The position numbers and the translations under genes were made by a program. A stretch of 64,000 nt of DNA from Diaporthe sp. PMI_573 (taxonomy: Eukaryota > Ascomycota > Sordariomycetes > Diaporthales > Diaporthaceae). Shown in pieces: positions 44,841 through 55,626 of the stretch (its first letter is position 1; every line of letters starts with the position of its first letter). The stretch lies in contig JAJTUP010000074.1 of assembly GCA_021399435.1 (NCBI GenBank), positions 62,001 through 126,000 of the forward strand, written 5' to 3'. The notes beneath the pieces were generated by a model, which saw nothing but the letters and a program-made list of their open reading frames with translations, did not search any database and was not told the DNA's origin.

Positions 44841-44915
44841 ATATTTATTTGTTTATTTGTCCTTGTTTTTGTTTTAAATTAGCTCGTGGAACTTGCTTTG
44901 GAAAGGAGGGCCTAC

Positions 44916-45397
44916 TGTTATAAACAGCCTCCTTTAGACCCCCAGACCCCTTTAGCCTCCTTCAGCCCCTTCAAAGCCCTTTTAGCCTCCCTCAGCCCCT
45001 ATCTGCCTCCTTTAGAAAGAATAGGCTATCTATGTAAGCCTCTAGATATAAGTGGAGAAACCAGCTAGCCTAGCTTGGTAGAATCTTCTTATCGGAGTTA
45101 TCCCTTCTGCCCTTTTCATTTCTCTTTCTAGCCCCTGTTTTTCTCGAGTTATTATTCTCTCCGTTGGAGGGATATACCTCTTTGAAGGTCTGAACCTTCT
45201 ATGTATATATATCTAGCCTTTTCCTCTTAGATAGATAGTTAGTTCTTTAGTCAGATTAACTTTTTCCCTCCTATACCTAGCTTGCCTCCTCCTTCCTTGA
45301 ATTTGTTCTCTGTGAGGTGTTGAAGAATATCTTGACTACAGCCTTACTATGTCCCTCTACCCTTAGCCCTCTGCCCTTAATCTAGGTGTTTTTAACA
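44916..45397 (+). repeat. 3' LTR of the chromovirus
   Basis: 482 bp, same length as the 5' LTR. Differences are C/T transitions. Followed by the agcgg target duplication. Confidence 0.93.
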
Positions 45398-47466
45398 AGC
45401 GGCTATTTTCTTAATAATAATCTTCGTTAAAAGGCATAACTACTATTGCTATACTGCTTGGGAATATTATATTTTATATAATTAATACTCTGACCCCCTT
45501 TCTGCTCTTGATTGAGGATATAGATACCCTTAGTATATTCCTTTAAAACACTACTAACAAGCTAGTATAACGCCGGCTTAACAATACTGAGATAGTTATC
45601 CTGGTAATAAGAAAGTAGGGCTACCTATGGTTTTTACTCTTTAGGTATAGTCCTGCTTCTATAGCTGCTTTCTTTACTGAAATAGAGCTTTAATAACTAT
45701 ATTGCCGATTTGGGCATCCTTTAGTTGACTGGCTAAACTGTCTCCTGGCCAACGCTGGCTACCCGATAGAGATAGTAGCTCTAGAAGCTATATCTAAGTT
45801 TTGCTACCTTTGCTAGCTAAATGCTGATGCCCCTAAACGGTTTAAATTTATATTGAAAGACGACGTTGACTTTAACTATAAACTACTGGTTGATGTTATA
45901 TACCTAAAGGGTCGCCTAATGCTATATACAGTAAACTCGGCTACTTCTTTTCAAGCCGCTCGCTTCCTTATATTCTTTTCTACCAAAGATATATAGGAGG
46001 CACTCCGAATAATGTAGATAGACAGCTATTTAAGACCCCCTAATTAGCTGGTCTATAATGCCGGCACCAACTTTACTTCGGTAAAGCTTAGAAACAAGGC
46101 GAGGCTAATAGGCATTACCTATAAGCAGGCCCCTACAGAAGCCTACTAGTCGATAGGCAAGGTGGAGAGGTATTATAGTCTGTTATACTATACTTTTAAT
46201 ATCCTCTATACTGAGCTATCTAGGTCGTTTACCGATAATACTATCCTTTAGATAGCCGTGAAGGCTGTTAATAATATAGCTAGGCTAGATAGGCTGGTAT
46301 CTATACTGCTTGTCTTTAGCGCCTTTCCTCAGATAAACACTGATTTACTGCCTTTACCATCAACGCTAAAGAGAGCCGAAGCTATTGCCAAGGCTATAAA
46401 AGTACTTTAGAAGGCCTTGGCAGAGCGGTAACTCAATACTATACTTTACAGCTATAATAGGCTAGACATTACTAGCCAGTTGACATTGCTATTATAAAGC
46501 AAAGTCTGGGTATAGCGAGAAAAGAATAGCTGGCAGGAACTATTCAAGCTGCTAGCCATAGAAGGCTACAACGTTATGGTTGATTTACCTAACAGCCCCA
46601 TAAAATTTTAGTCTACAGTCGTTTAGCTATACTATTATAAAGAGCCCGGCCCCAAGCCGGAAACTACAAACGGCGCTACAGACACCGCCGCCACGCACCT
46701 AACGGGTACCCCGGAGAGCCGCTAGGCTGAGGGCAGTATAATTCACGTCTAAGGCGACGCCCCTCCGGCACCCTGCCACCATAGCTGCCCATAATGCCTT
46801 ACTCCCAGCCTATATACTATACTATTACAAAAGGAAGAGGACAACTTTAAGCTAGCGACCTAACTATGCCTAGATAGCGTTATCACAATGCCCAGCGCCC
46901 TGTTTAAAGAATCTGACGCTTCTAAGATAGACAATCTAGTAACACATAATATCTTCAACTTTAAATGTTTCAACCCTATTATCTACAGGGCTATTCGACT
47001 ATTTAAGTCTTATATAGTATGTAAAGTTAAGAATAAAAGCACTAAACCATATAAGAAGTTACACCTTATAGTTTAGGGGTATAATAATATAGGTAAGAAG
47101 GATATCCTTACTTAATTGCCGATAATTTAATAGGTTAGCTAACGGCTGATTATAGTACTGGCCTTATTCTTCTTATAAAGAGGAATAGTAGTTAAACTTT
47201 ACAATATTACTTAGGCATACCTTTAGTTAAAATCGAGGCTATTTTAGCTAATTCTAGCCCAATTACCTATAGAGCTAAGGCTATAATACCTTCTAAGTAT
47301 AATTATAAGGGTAATAAAACCCCTATATAGTATCGCTAAGGTAGGCATATACTGGTAGGCAATGTACTATCGCTACTATTATAAATAGTTAAAGATAAGG
47401 ATGTCGACTTTTAACCTATACCTTCTTATTATAGAAGGCCTGGTAGAATTGTTTAGGCTAGTGGGT
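45398..47466 (+). mobile_element. Copia-like element, integrase to reverse transcriptase, degraded
   Basis: Continuation of the element interrupted at 39071. Translation with stops ignored shows an integrase core (NSATSFQAARFL, NAGTNF, IGKVERYY near 45910-46180), the basic linker, and a copia-type reverse transcriptase start (YNNIGKKDILT near 47080; AYLQLKS; IKPLYSIA near 47320). TAG replaces Gln and Trp codons. Only short pieces, such as 46888-47076, remain open. Confidence 0.8.
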
Positions 47467-47949
47467 TGTTAAAAACACCTAGATTAAGGGCAGAGGGCTA
47501 AGGGTAGAGGGACATAGTAAGGCTGTAGTCAAGATATTCTTCAACACCTCACAGAGAACAAATTCAAGGAAGGAGGAGGCAAGCTAGGTGTAGGAGGGAA
47601 AAAGTTGATCTGACTGGAGAACTAACTATCTATCTGAGAGGAAAAGGCTAGGTATATATACATAGAAGGTTCGGACCTTCGGAGAGGTATATTCCTCCGA
47701 CGGAGAGAATAATGACTCGAGAAAAACAGGGGCTAGAAAGAGAAATGGGAAAGGGCGGAAGGAATAACTCCGATAAGAAGATTCTGCCAAGCTAGGCTAG
47801 CTGGTTTCTCCACTTATATCTAGAGGCTTGCATAGATAGCCTATTCTTTCTGAAGGAGGCGGATAGGGGCTGAGGGAGGCTGGAAGGGCTTTGAAGGGGC
47901 TGAAGGAGGCTGAAGGGGTCTGGGGGTCTGAAGGAGGCTGTTTATAACA
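47467..47949 (-). mobile_element. Inverted solo LTR of the chromovirus family
   Basis: 483 bp, the reverse complement of the chromovirus LTR, flanked by a perfect 5-bp duplication tgggt (47462-47466 and 47950-47954). It splits the reverse transcriptase of the copia-like element. A solo LTR with intact target duplication is the product of LTR-LTR recombination after insertion. Confidence 0.93.
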
Positions 47950-48416
47950 TGGGTATACAAACCGATGATACTCTTGTTTTTAGTACCCCAGCGTTTTTAG
48001 CTAAAGAAGAAAAGAAGATCTAGAAGGCTAAGATTATCTATAAGCTGAAAACGACCCTTATGCCTACTAGCCCTATCGACTATAATAGCACCCGGCTATT
48101 ACTCTACGAGGATGGATCTCTTAATATTAACTAGAAGGGCTAGGTAAAAAAGATTGCAATAATTGACTGAAAATTACTTAACTAGGCATAATGCTACCTT
48201 AAACAAAGGGCCTATAGGGTGTATATAGCCTCTATCTACCAACTAGAAGCAATATTTAACCTCTCTGTTGCCGCTTAAACTTAATTACTTATAGACAAGG
48301 ACTATACTAAGCTAAATAAACGATTTAGGTAGCAAATCAACAACCTTACTTATAGGCTTAGATATATACCTCTTAACCTAACTATCACTAAGCTAATCGT
48401 TTTTATTAATAGGTTT
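47950..48416 (+). mobile_element. Copia-like element, 3' part (RT end/RNase H), degraded
   Basis: Continues the copia-like reading: MGIQTDDTLVF directly after the solo LTR, then QRAYRVYIASIYQLEAIFNLS and RFRWQINN...LRYIPL patterns, ending in KLIVFIN (VFVDG-like RNase H start). It is cut at 48417 by another repeat copy. Confidence 0.75.
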
Positions 48417-48923
48417 GTGAAGGTTAGTGGATCGAATGGTCAGGTAGCAGTAGGGTGCACTGGAGGTCTTGTTGGGACGCTTGAGAATGGTTTGGACAAC
48501 TTTGCATTGAATTTGAGTGGGCTTCTGTCAGCCCTCCTCACAGTCCCTCCGACATCGTCTCAACCCTGGGCACGCTGTGGTTGGCTCTGGTGCGCAGATA
48601 GGGAGGCCGGAAAATTCGGCCCTCGGACCCACTATCTTTGGCTTTAAATAACCAGCCAACCCTAACCCTGACAGTAACCAAACTAAATACAGATAAACTT
48701 CAGAAATCAGGCTATCTAATGAACTAGGTTACATGCTTTTTGGGTAAGAAATAAGGGGAATGTAGAGGTTCGAAGTTAGGGTCTTACAATAGCCCAAAAA
48801 ATCGACTCACGGCCACCAAACTCATCTGCCGCCGCGCACGCCACATAGGCACTTAGTCGAAAAAACGCCAAGTCTAGGGTAACTCCCTACGTGCAGCGCC
48901 TACACGAGCGTTTCCGTTTAACA
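48417..48923 (-). mobile_element. TG...CAG repeat, copy D
   Basis: 507-bp inverted copy of the repeat described at 506-994, interrupting the copia-like RNase H region. It lacks the internal duplication of copies B and C. No target duplication is visible; its CAG end reads CAC. It carries the same telomere-like string. Confidence 0.75.
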
Positions 48924-49641
48924 TTATTAGATACGTAGACCTTTCTAAAAAAAAAATTAGAACGATATTAAAGGGTAAGAGAAAACAGGCAGGATTTAAG
49001 GTCTTGCCGAAAAAGAAGTATAAGTAGATATATAAAGCTATTATTAACTTTGTATATAAGCTTAGGAAAGAGTAGTTAGAAGGTTAAGCAGATAGTAGAT
49101 GGATTAATAAATAGTTGATAAAAAATATAGTGTGGCTGAAGCCTTATTCTTATTAATCAGAAAGGTTTGATACATTCTTACAAGGCGTGGCCGTAAATCT
49201 CTCGTTACCCTATCTTACTAAATCTGCTGTCGGATGTTGCTAACAGCCAAGTTCTTAGAGGCCTCTAGTGCGCGAGGGGTACTATGGCGCATAACTTGGA
49301 GGCGGCCGCTTCCGTATAGCTGGCCTAATTACTCAGACTGATGCAATGGCCGATGCAACAGGGAGAGCGGCTGCTCAAAACCACAGTAATCTACTGAAGC
49401 TAAATGATTACCAAGCAAGTCGCCCTACGACTGGTCAACACTACAACGGGTTTGAGGGAGGAGAAGCCATCTACCAAAAGATGATGACTGGCAATGCTCG
49501 ATAAGGAACCGCCATGCGTATCGGAATCTCTCTGCCGCTTTGAGATGTTGACAGACTAGACTTTACAGCTATAGAAAAATTTCACAGCTAAATATAAACT
49601 ATCTACCAGAGTTTTTAGATTGAAGAAAGACTTAAATTCCG
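48924..49641. other. AT-rich end of repeat island, then unique DNA
   Basis: AT-rich to about 49190, then balanced. No gene. One GCGGCCGC palindrome at 49302-49309. The last part is the 3' flank of the SDR pseudogene. Confidence 0.45.
49302..49309. promoter_or_regulatory. GCGGCCGC palindrome
   Basis: CGG/CCG inverted repeat downstream of the SDR pseudogene; one of six around the regulator copy 2 neighbourhood. Function inferred only. Confidence 0.35.
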
Positions 49642-50433
49642 CTAGTTCCTATCAGACTCAGACAGAGCCTTGGCAGCCTTGCCTGCATAGTCTACCGTGT
49701 CAGGGCCGACCAGTAAACGCAGAGGGGGCTCCCTTTTATTCAAGACCTTAAGGATGACCTTGGCAATTTTGCTCGGAATGGAGGGCTCACTGCCGGGCAT
49801 TTGGCGAAGCATTTCGGCAAAGGCACCCACAGTGGACTTGTAGGGCTCGCTTGCTTCTGGGATGGCCATCGAGGAGCCAGCCCAGTCGGTTTTCATTCCA
49901 CCAGGCTCTATCACAGTGACCTTAACGCCGAAAGGAGCAACTTCCTGGGCCAAAACCGTAGAAAACCCGCCGACTGCCTACTTGGCAGACATATAGGCGG
50001 AGAGACCTGGTGTACCGATGCGGCCACCAAGGGAGGATATCTGGAAGATATGACCAGATTTCTGCTTGCGAAGGATTGGCAGGACTGCTTTAGTGACGTA
50101 GACGATGCCTAGGAAGTTGGTGTCCAGTTGTGTGCGGAGATGTCAATATCCTCGAGCGCTGTAATGTTGGCGTATCCGGCATTATTGACGATGATGTCGA
50201 TGTGACCGAATTTTTCAATCCCAGATTGAGCAGCCTGGATTACCTTGGTTGTTGTTGGTGACGTCTAGGATAACCGGGAAAACGCGGTCGGAGCTATACT
50301 TTTTGATAAGACCTGAAAGCTGCTCAGGCTTTCAAGCGGCTGCAATAACAGAGCCGCCAGCGCCCAGGGCTGCTTCCGTAATGGCGAGGCCAAGGCCGCG
50401 AGACGAGCCTGTAATAAGCTAAACTTTTGCCAT
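49642..50433 (-). pseudogene. Short-chain dehydrogenase/reductase pseudogene
   Basis: From ATG 50433 the translation shows the classical SDR layout: TGSSRGLG cofactor loop near the N-terminus, a DVTN acidic block, NNAG, SS (catalytic Ser in ISSLGG), and Y-x3-K (AYMSAK), then PGGMKTDW. Three stops replace Trp, Arg and Gln (TAG, TGA, TAG), which is the RIP type, and two frameshifts lie between the DVTN block and LDTNFLG. The last 103 codons (from 49953) are open. The family reduces or oxidises carbonyl/hydroxyl groups with NAD(P)H. It is adjacent to regulator copy 2 and was probably once a target. Confidence 0.85.
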
Positions 50434-50620
50434 TTTGAAATGCAATCAAGGGAACGTAGTGTCTTCTGAAGTTTTCAAATGGGACTCTAGCGATGGACGG
50501 CTGCACTCGTGGAGCGTACTTCTTGTGCTTCGTATCGCTGCAGTGTAATGCTTCTCTAAGGAGAAGAACACCACCTCGGCCCTATGAGCAAATGTGAGCG
50601 AGAAGATTGTGCGACCTTAT

Positions 50621-50776
50621 GCGGCCGCATGTCAAGAGTGGGCAAGCAAACTCAGGAACCACAACTGAATTTGGACTAGGCTTCCCAATGGAAGCCTGAG
50701 TAATCGGATGCTAGCACATGCAACATGCACCATTATTGTCCACATTGCGGATGGGCCTACTACTATAAGCGGCCGC
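50621..50776. promoter_or_regulatory. Two GCGGCCGC palindromes upstream of SDR pseudogene
   Basis: Sites at 50621-50628 (within the 10-bp palindrome ATGCGGCCGCAT) and 50769-50776 (AGCGGCCGCTCC). They lie 190-340 bp before the SDR start, where operator sites for a Zn2Cys6 activator would be expected. Confidence 0.45.
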
Positions 50777-51003
50777 TCCCTAGAAATGAACCCCATTGCC
50801 CCATATATTACGTGACTTGGAAATGTCACGGGAGCGAGTGGCCCTTTGGGATCTGCCGATGTGACCGGGCACCCAATGTCGGTCTTGTTTGTGACATTTT
50901 GGGCCGTGAACGTGTCATGACAGGGCAAGAGGCACTCATCGCCCAATTCTTAGTAGTAGGTTTCAACTTGAAGTGCTTTAAGTCCAAGGGTGGGTAGTGT
51001 GAT

Positions 51004-51011
51004 GCGGCCGC
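51004..51011. promoter_or_regulatory. GCGGCCGC palindrome
   Basis: Site TGCGGCCGCC 300 bp past the regulator stop. Function inferred from the cluster only. Confidence 0.35.
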
Positions 51012-51309
51012 CTGTTGATGGATCAGGGGGCAGGTCTCAACGCCGCCATATCACCATTTGTGTACCAGAACTACTTCCTCCTTCCTTTGGAGTAAAAGCT
51101 AGCTAAGGACAGCCCATGCTTAAGTCCAGGGTCACTGGTGAACAGGTGCCCGGCGGGTCTCCGTCTGCCAATCGGGGCCATCTCCTCCCCTCATCAGCTA
51201 GATGCTGCAGGACTAGGAATATAGAGCCCGCTCAGCCGCTTTCACGATCAGCCGAGTCAGACATACGCAGCATTTTCAAGTAGATATCTGGAGGCGTAGT
51301 AGGCGTGAG

Positions 51310-53222
51310 TCACAAATAGATTGTTATTTTAAACAGGCAGTCTGGGGTATTCTCACCGGCTGCCTTCCACCGAAGACTCAGGGACTGCAGCATATCTTCA
51401 CAGATATGTTTTCCGGTCGTATATTGCATATCGTTGGTCTCCAGGGACAACCATGACAAGCTAGCCGCGCAGCTGTAGATACAGTGGAGCATCAAGGGCG
51501 AGACTGTCTCCATCGCGGCATGCGTGAGGCGGTGTCTGCGATCTTGCAAAAACGCCACTACTCGTTGGCATATCTCCTTAACCATATCCAGACAATGTTG
51601 CATACATCGACGCACGCGGGGGTCAGTATCAGCCTCAAGATGCAGGATGTCCTTATCGAATAGAGCGCATGCGTGGTGGCGATAGAGTTTGAAAAGCGCA
51701 CTGTGAATGATTATTATAAACCGCAGAAGACATTTGGGCCCGGGGGGATTGTACCTGAAACATATAGTGATAGCAATGCATGCATCCGTTGTGCCTTCAC
51801 CAGACAGAAGCTCTATCAGAGAGAAGACTGCCTGGCTAAGAGTCTCAAAATCATCGAGGAGAAACTGCAGCTCCAGCGACGTCTCGTTGCAGTGCCTGAT
51901 AACTCGGCCAAGAAGATTTGCAGCCTGTGCCAGGCGGGCGAAAGGGCTAACTAAACTCCGTTGGGCCGAGAGAGAAACGCGTTCGGGGGGTACTACTTCC
52001 TGGTGGTATCTCCGTCAGCTCCACGCAGTGATATTGGACAGAGTTTAAACCTACTCCGCTGTTCCAAGCGCTGTCGTTGACAGGAAGAAGTGAGTCCTTG
52101 TTGGGGTCTTCGGTGCATAATGGCCGGTAGTCAACACCAACCGTGATATATCTAGAGGCAAGATTACTATGTTTGCACTTGTTCTGTGTCGAGTTGAGTT
52201 GCCATCACATAAACGGCCCTCTCACCTGTCCAGGATAACTATCATCCACCAGACACGTTGCCTCTCTTCCCAGTCTGCCCAGCTCCGGGGCTTACCCGTC
52301 AGCTGAGGAGCTAACTTGTTGTGCAGGCCTAGGGCGATTCCAATACGTGCGCACTGGCCGATTGTTGTGAATGCTGCTGGCAATATCGCATGGCCGAGTT
52401 CATAAACAGACAGCAGGAGACCAGCTTGAACAATACGGGGGGTGAAGAGTCCCCGTATCTCCAGATCATTGATATACTGCTTGGCTGTAACGTAGAGATC
52501 CGACGGCCCTGGCTGCTGTACAGGGGGACCTTCTTGCACAAGCTTCATACAAAGAAGGAGCAAAGCCACGTCGGCTTTTATTGTATGATATGTCTGGTCG
52601 ATGAGACGGTCTAGCCGTATCTTGCTGATAATCGGCATCCACGTATGTACCGACTGGAAATAACGAGTCTTGATGGTATAGACATCTGATCGGCTTCCAA
52701 GCATTACCAAGATTTCTTCCGTAGCGAGCTCATTGTTAATATGCACGGGCGAATTGCATAAGGACCAGATGTTTGAATCTAGGTATGAGACCTGTACATG
52801 CAGCGGCACCAGGGGCACATCGGAGGACGGATACTGGTGATGCGACAGATCTGGTCCTGAAGGTACGCGTGCCGCTGAAGTCGACAAACTCAGGACACAA
52901 TCTTCTAGTTCACGAACCCGGCTTTGCAGGGTGCTGATCTCGTCTGCGTGAGTGGCGGGTGGGGAGTTTGAGAAGTCGCAGATTCTACCTGTCCTAGGAT
53001 ACGAGGAATCTGTCAGCGGCGAGGTATCAATGTACTGCAACGGTGAGGGATTTCCAAGACGAATACGGACTTCAGACACAAGCTACAGCTGGGGACAGTC
53101 TTATCGCAGCGTCGCTTGTACTTCCTGCACGACGCGCAGGCATAGGGGGCAGTTTCGACCGTCGCTAAATCGACGTCTTCCATGTGCTCGATGGTCGGCG
53201 GTCGGTGCGAGCGGCCGGGCAT
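51310..53222 (-). pseudogene. Zn2Cys6 transcription factor, copy 2 (frameshifted)
   Basis: From ATG 53222: leader, then CASCRKYKRRCDKTVPSCSLC with five cysteines of the zinc cluster near 53085-53135. The frame shifts just after the fifth, so the sixth is not aligned. The next frame (from about 53079) runs 285 codons through a short coiled-coil (ISTLQSRVRELE) and the fungal-specific domain to RQRVWWMIVILDR, where an intron (GTGAGAGG...CCTCTAG) restores YITVGVDYRPL. A second shift follows near 52000, and the last frame ends at 51310. It is much better preserved than copy 1 at 19.4 kb. With two shifts it is likely inactive, unless these are assembly errors. Such proteins control adjacent clusters through CGG sites, and GCGGCCGC sites surround it. 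Confidence 0.8.
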
Positions 53223-53910
53223 TGCGCGCACCCTCGTTCATGGGAGCCGTCTTGGATTGAGGGGACTTTCCAGTCACTGGGTGGTGCGCAAGAAACAATC
53301 GGCGGTAGCCTCGCTCAATATCTGGGTTTGCCCATGAGTTGGCTTGGAGGGACGGAGTCCCACTGGTTGGCGTGCGGCTATTCTCAAGCAGGACGCCCAA
53401 CTAGCGTCGGGGCGGAGTTTTGCGGCCGCTCCCATATTAATAATTCAGAGATAGGTAGGATAGTTTTGGTGGCGCATCCTGGTCCCGGTGCTCCCGGTTA
53501 ATAACTCGACTCGAGTCGCGGCGGCCGCATCCCATGAAAATGATTGGACAACACTTGGCGGCGCCATAAATCTTCGCCGCCCCGCCTGGGCTTGTGTCCA
53601 TCTCCTGTTGTTGACGGGTGGGGAAACCCTTTCCGCAGGCAGGTGGGTGACCAAGGCCGTTCAAGAGCGTTTGGCGTGGACAAATCCCGAATTTCGGAGG
53701 AATGATGGGACCACCAAACGTAGACTGATGGATTTGTGCGCTCGAGCTTGCGGGCATCCGCAAGCGGCCTCTTGCCAGGCAGCCGGTCATTCAAACACCA
53801 CCATAGGGGAAGATAAAGAAGGCATCCCGCACTGATATTCCCGGCTGGTCTATTATGTCGCCATCCCCAGTCACAACACTCAACAGCGCGCACACTATCG
53901 AACTAGCACC
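53223..53910. promoter_or_regulatory. Divergent promoter region of regulator copy 2 and NmrA-like gene
   Basis: 690 bases between two genes transcribed away from each other. The 53400-53540 part aligns with 20500-20610 upstream of regulator copy 1. It contains two GCGGCCGC sites (53422-53429 and 53521-53528); the second is preceded by a CGACTCGAGTCG palindrome. Open frames here (for example 53488-53835) overlap on both strands and are not supported as genes. Confidence 0.5.
53422..53528. promoter_or_regulatory. Two GCGGCCGC palindromes in divergent promoter
   Basis: Positions 53422-53429 (TGCGGCCGCTCC) and 53521-53528 (GCGGCCGCAT). The first and third of the copy 1 sites (20513, 20595) occupy homologous places; the middle one (20554) corresponds here to GTGCTCCCGG, so it was lost here or gained there. 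Confidence 0.5.
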
Positions 53911-54977
53911 ATGTCACAAGTCATCGCGGTCGCTGGAGGAACTGGTGGTCTTGGCCGCGCCTTGGTCGAGGCTATTACTGCCGTCGGTAAATTCTCAGTG
54001 GTTGTGTTGGCTAGGGAGGTATGCCGTCCTGTGGCCCACCCGAATCGGCTTCGTTTCATTGACAAGAGCCTCTAGGCAGACGGAGAAAAGGAGAGGAAGA
54101 TTGCAGCCCGGATCCTGCCCGTCAACTACGCCAACGTAGACGATTTGATCAAGAGTCTGGAAGATAACAATGTGCATACCATCATCTCGACCATCAACAA
54201 CCAGCCTTCGGTGGATCCGGAGTTGAACCTAATTGCCGCTGCCGATCGAGCGAAGTGTACCAAGCGTTACATCCCGAGTATTTGGGGCGCTAAGTATACC
54301 AGGGAGTAAGTGGTTAGCACCGTGGCTTTATCTTTGGACTTCAAGCTAATCGGCGACTTTGTGCTTGCTCCAGATACGCGGAGGGAAACGTCTTGGCCAA
54401 GCCAAAAATCATCCTCACAGACGCCCTTGAGAAGACGAACTTGGAGCACACTACGTGGTACACGGGCTATTTTGCGGATTACTACATCTCCCCACCCCTG
54501 AAGAGCTACATCAACACTCTGACCATTATGGTTGATGTAGCCAACAATGCGGCCGGAATTCCAGGGTCCGGAGACGTTCCGGTGGCGTTCATTTACACCT
54601 TGGATCTGGCAAAATTTGTTGCCGCATCTCTGGCCCTACCCAAATGGCGGAGAGAGACATACCTCGTGGGCGACAAGATGACATTGAACCGGTTGGTTGA
54701 ACTTGCCGAGTCTGTCAAGGGGGTCACATTTCAGGTTGCCTACGATTCGGTGGACTCTTTGGAAGCTGGAAAGATTACGGAACTACCTGGCCATCTCGGG
54801 TCGTATCAGTTCTTCCCCAAAGAGCAATTGCAAGCCCTGTTGGCAGCGTTCGGGCTCATGTTCGAGAGGGGTATCTTTGACGTCAAGGCAGGGCACACCG
54901 TGACACAAGACTTCCCGGATATCAAGTTAAGGTCGATGAAGGAGCTGCTTGACGAAGCCTGGAAGCCAAAGGCGTAA
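53911..54977 (+). CDS. NmrA-like NAD(P)-binding protein (three exons)
   Basis: Exons 53911-54018, 54076-54305 and 54374-54977, with introns of 57 bp (GTATGCC...CCTCTAG) and 68 bp (GTAAGTGG...GCTCCAG); product 313 aa. The N-terminus VIAVAGGTGGLGRALVEA is the Rossmann loop of NmrA/isoflavone-reductase-like atypical SDRs. SIWGAKYTREYAEGN across the second splice matches the family's substrate-side segment with its conserved Lys. Members bind NAD(P) and act either as reductases in secondary metabolism or as redox-sensing regulators. It is intact, unlike most neighbours, and divergent from the Zn2Cys6 gene with GCGGCCGC sites between them, so it is the clearest candidate target. The exact reaction is unknown. 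Confidence 0.9.
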
Positions 54978-55106
54978 CAGTGTTGAAGCGTAGTTTCAGG
55001 TCTCAGGGACAAGTACTACATTCTGAGTCATCGTCTCCGCCGCACCCAGATTATTCGGCGTGACTGGGAGAAAGGAGAAAGACGTTGTCATGTAGCTATG
55101 TCATGT

Positions 55107-55440
55107 TTAACGCGCGTAGAATACAGTTGTCCCGTCATCCTGGGCCCAAAGCTTGAGATTTCGCTTGATTGACATGACGGATTTGAGTCGATTCGATCCG
55201 GTGGTTCCGTCGCCATATGTGAGCATGTGGGGCGTGAGCTCGAGGCCATCCAGGAGCCGAGGTATCAGCCGGGAATGCATCAAAGCATTCTCGGCCATCG
55301 CGAGGCTCACGAAGCCTGAAGGGTTGCTGTCGGGATGCCAGATATTCTGTAAAACATCCCATAGCAGACTGGTGCCGTTGGCCGTGACAGCATCTCGGCC
55401 GCGGATGAAAGAGTCGCCATAATGCTGACAGGTTTGGGGG
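55107..55440 (-). pseudogene. ACC-synthase-like aminotransferase, N-terminal relic
   Basis: Minus-strand frame with NPSGFVSLAMAEN near its middle and LTYGDGTTGSNRL toward the end, the N-terminal hallmark of fungal 1-aminocyclopropane-1-carboxylate-synthase-like class I PLP aminotransferases (usual N-P-x-G-x-I-x-x-x-x-A-E-N and Y-G-x-x-x-G). About 110 residues are present; the rest, including the PLP lysine region, is missing because the frame ends at 55107 in non-homologous DNA close to the NmrA-like gene. Not functional. Confidence 0.72.
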
Positions 55441-55626
55441 TGGTATGGTAGATGCGGGCCTGAGGATGAGAAGGTGCGAGGGAGGGTTTCTGTTACTTAA
55501 GCGTCAAATTTGACCCCGAGGTTGACCGTAGAACATGGACTCATGCATCGTTGGATCACCAATGCTCAGAAGTTACGCCAACGGAAGGGCCGGAGACCAG
55601 AAAAACAACCGAGCAAACTAGACTAG

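Larger units (their letters stand above)
39072..45397 (+). mobile_element. Complete Ty3/gypsy chromovirus, RIP-inactivated
   Basis: 6326-bp element with 482-bp LTRs (39072-39553 and 44916-45397, TGTTATAAACAG...TTTTTAACA) and a perfect 5-bp target duplication agcgg (39067-39071, 45398-45402). A polypurine tract GGAAAGGAGGG precedes the 3' LTR. Order on the plus strand: gag with zinc knuckle, aspartic protease, reverse transcriptase, RNase H, integrase and a C-terminal chromodomain. In-frame stops, nearly all TAG or TGA in place of Gln, Trp or Arg codons, interrupt every domain, so it cannot encode working proteins. LTR differences are transitions. Confidence 0.95.
50434..51309. other. Intergenic region with GCGGCCGC sites
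   Basis: About 875 bases between the SDR pseudogene start and the regulator stop. Open frames at 50632-50946 (minus) and 50725-50997 (plus) overlap and show no domain. It holds three GCGGCCGC palindromes. Confidence 0.45.
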
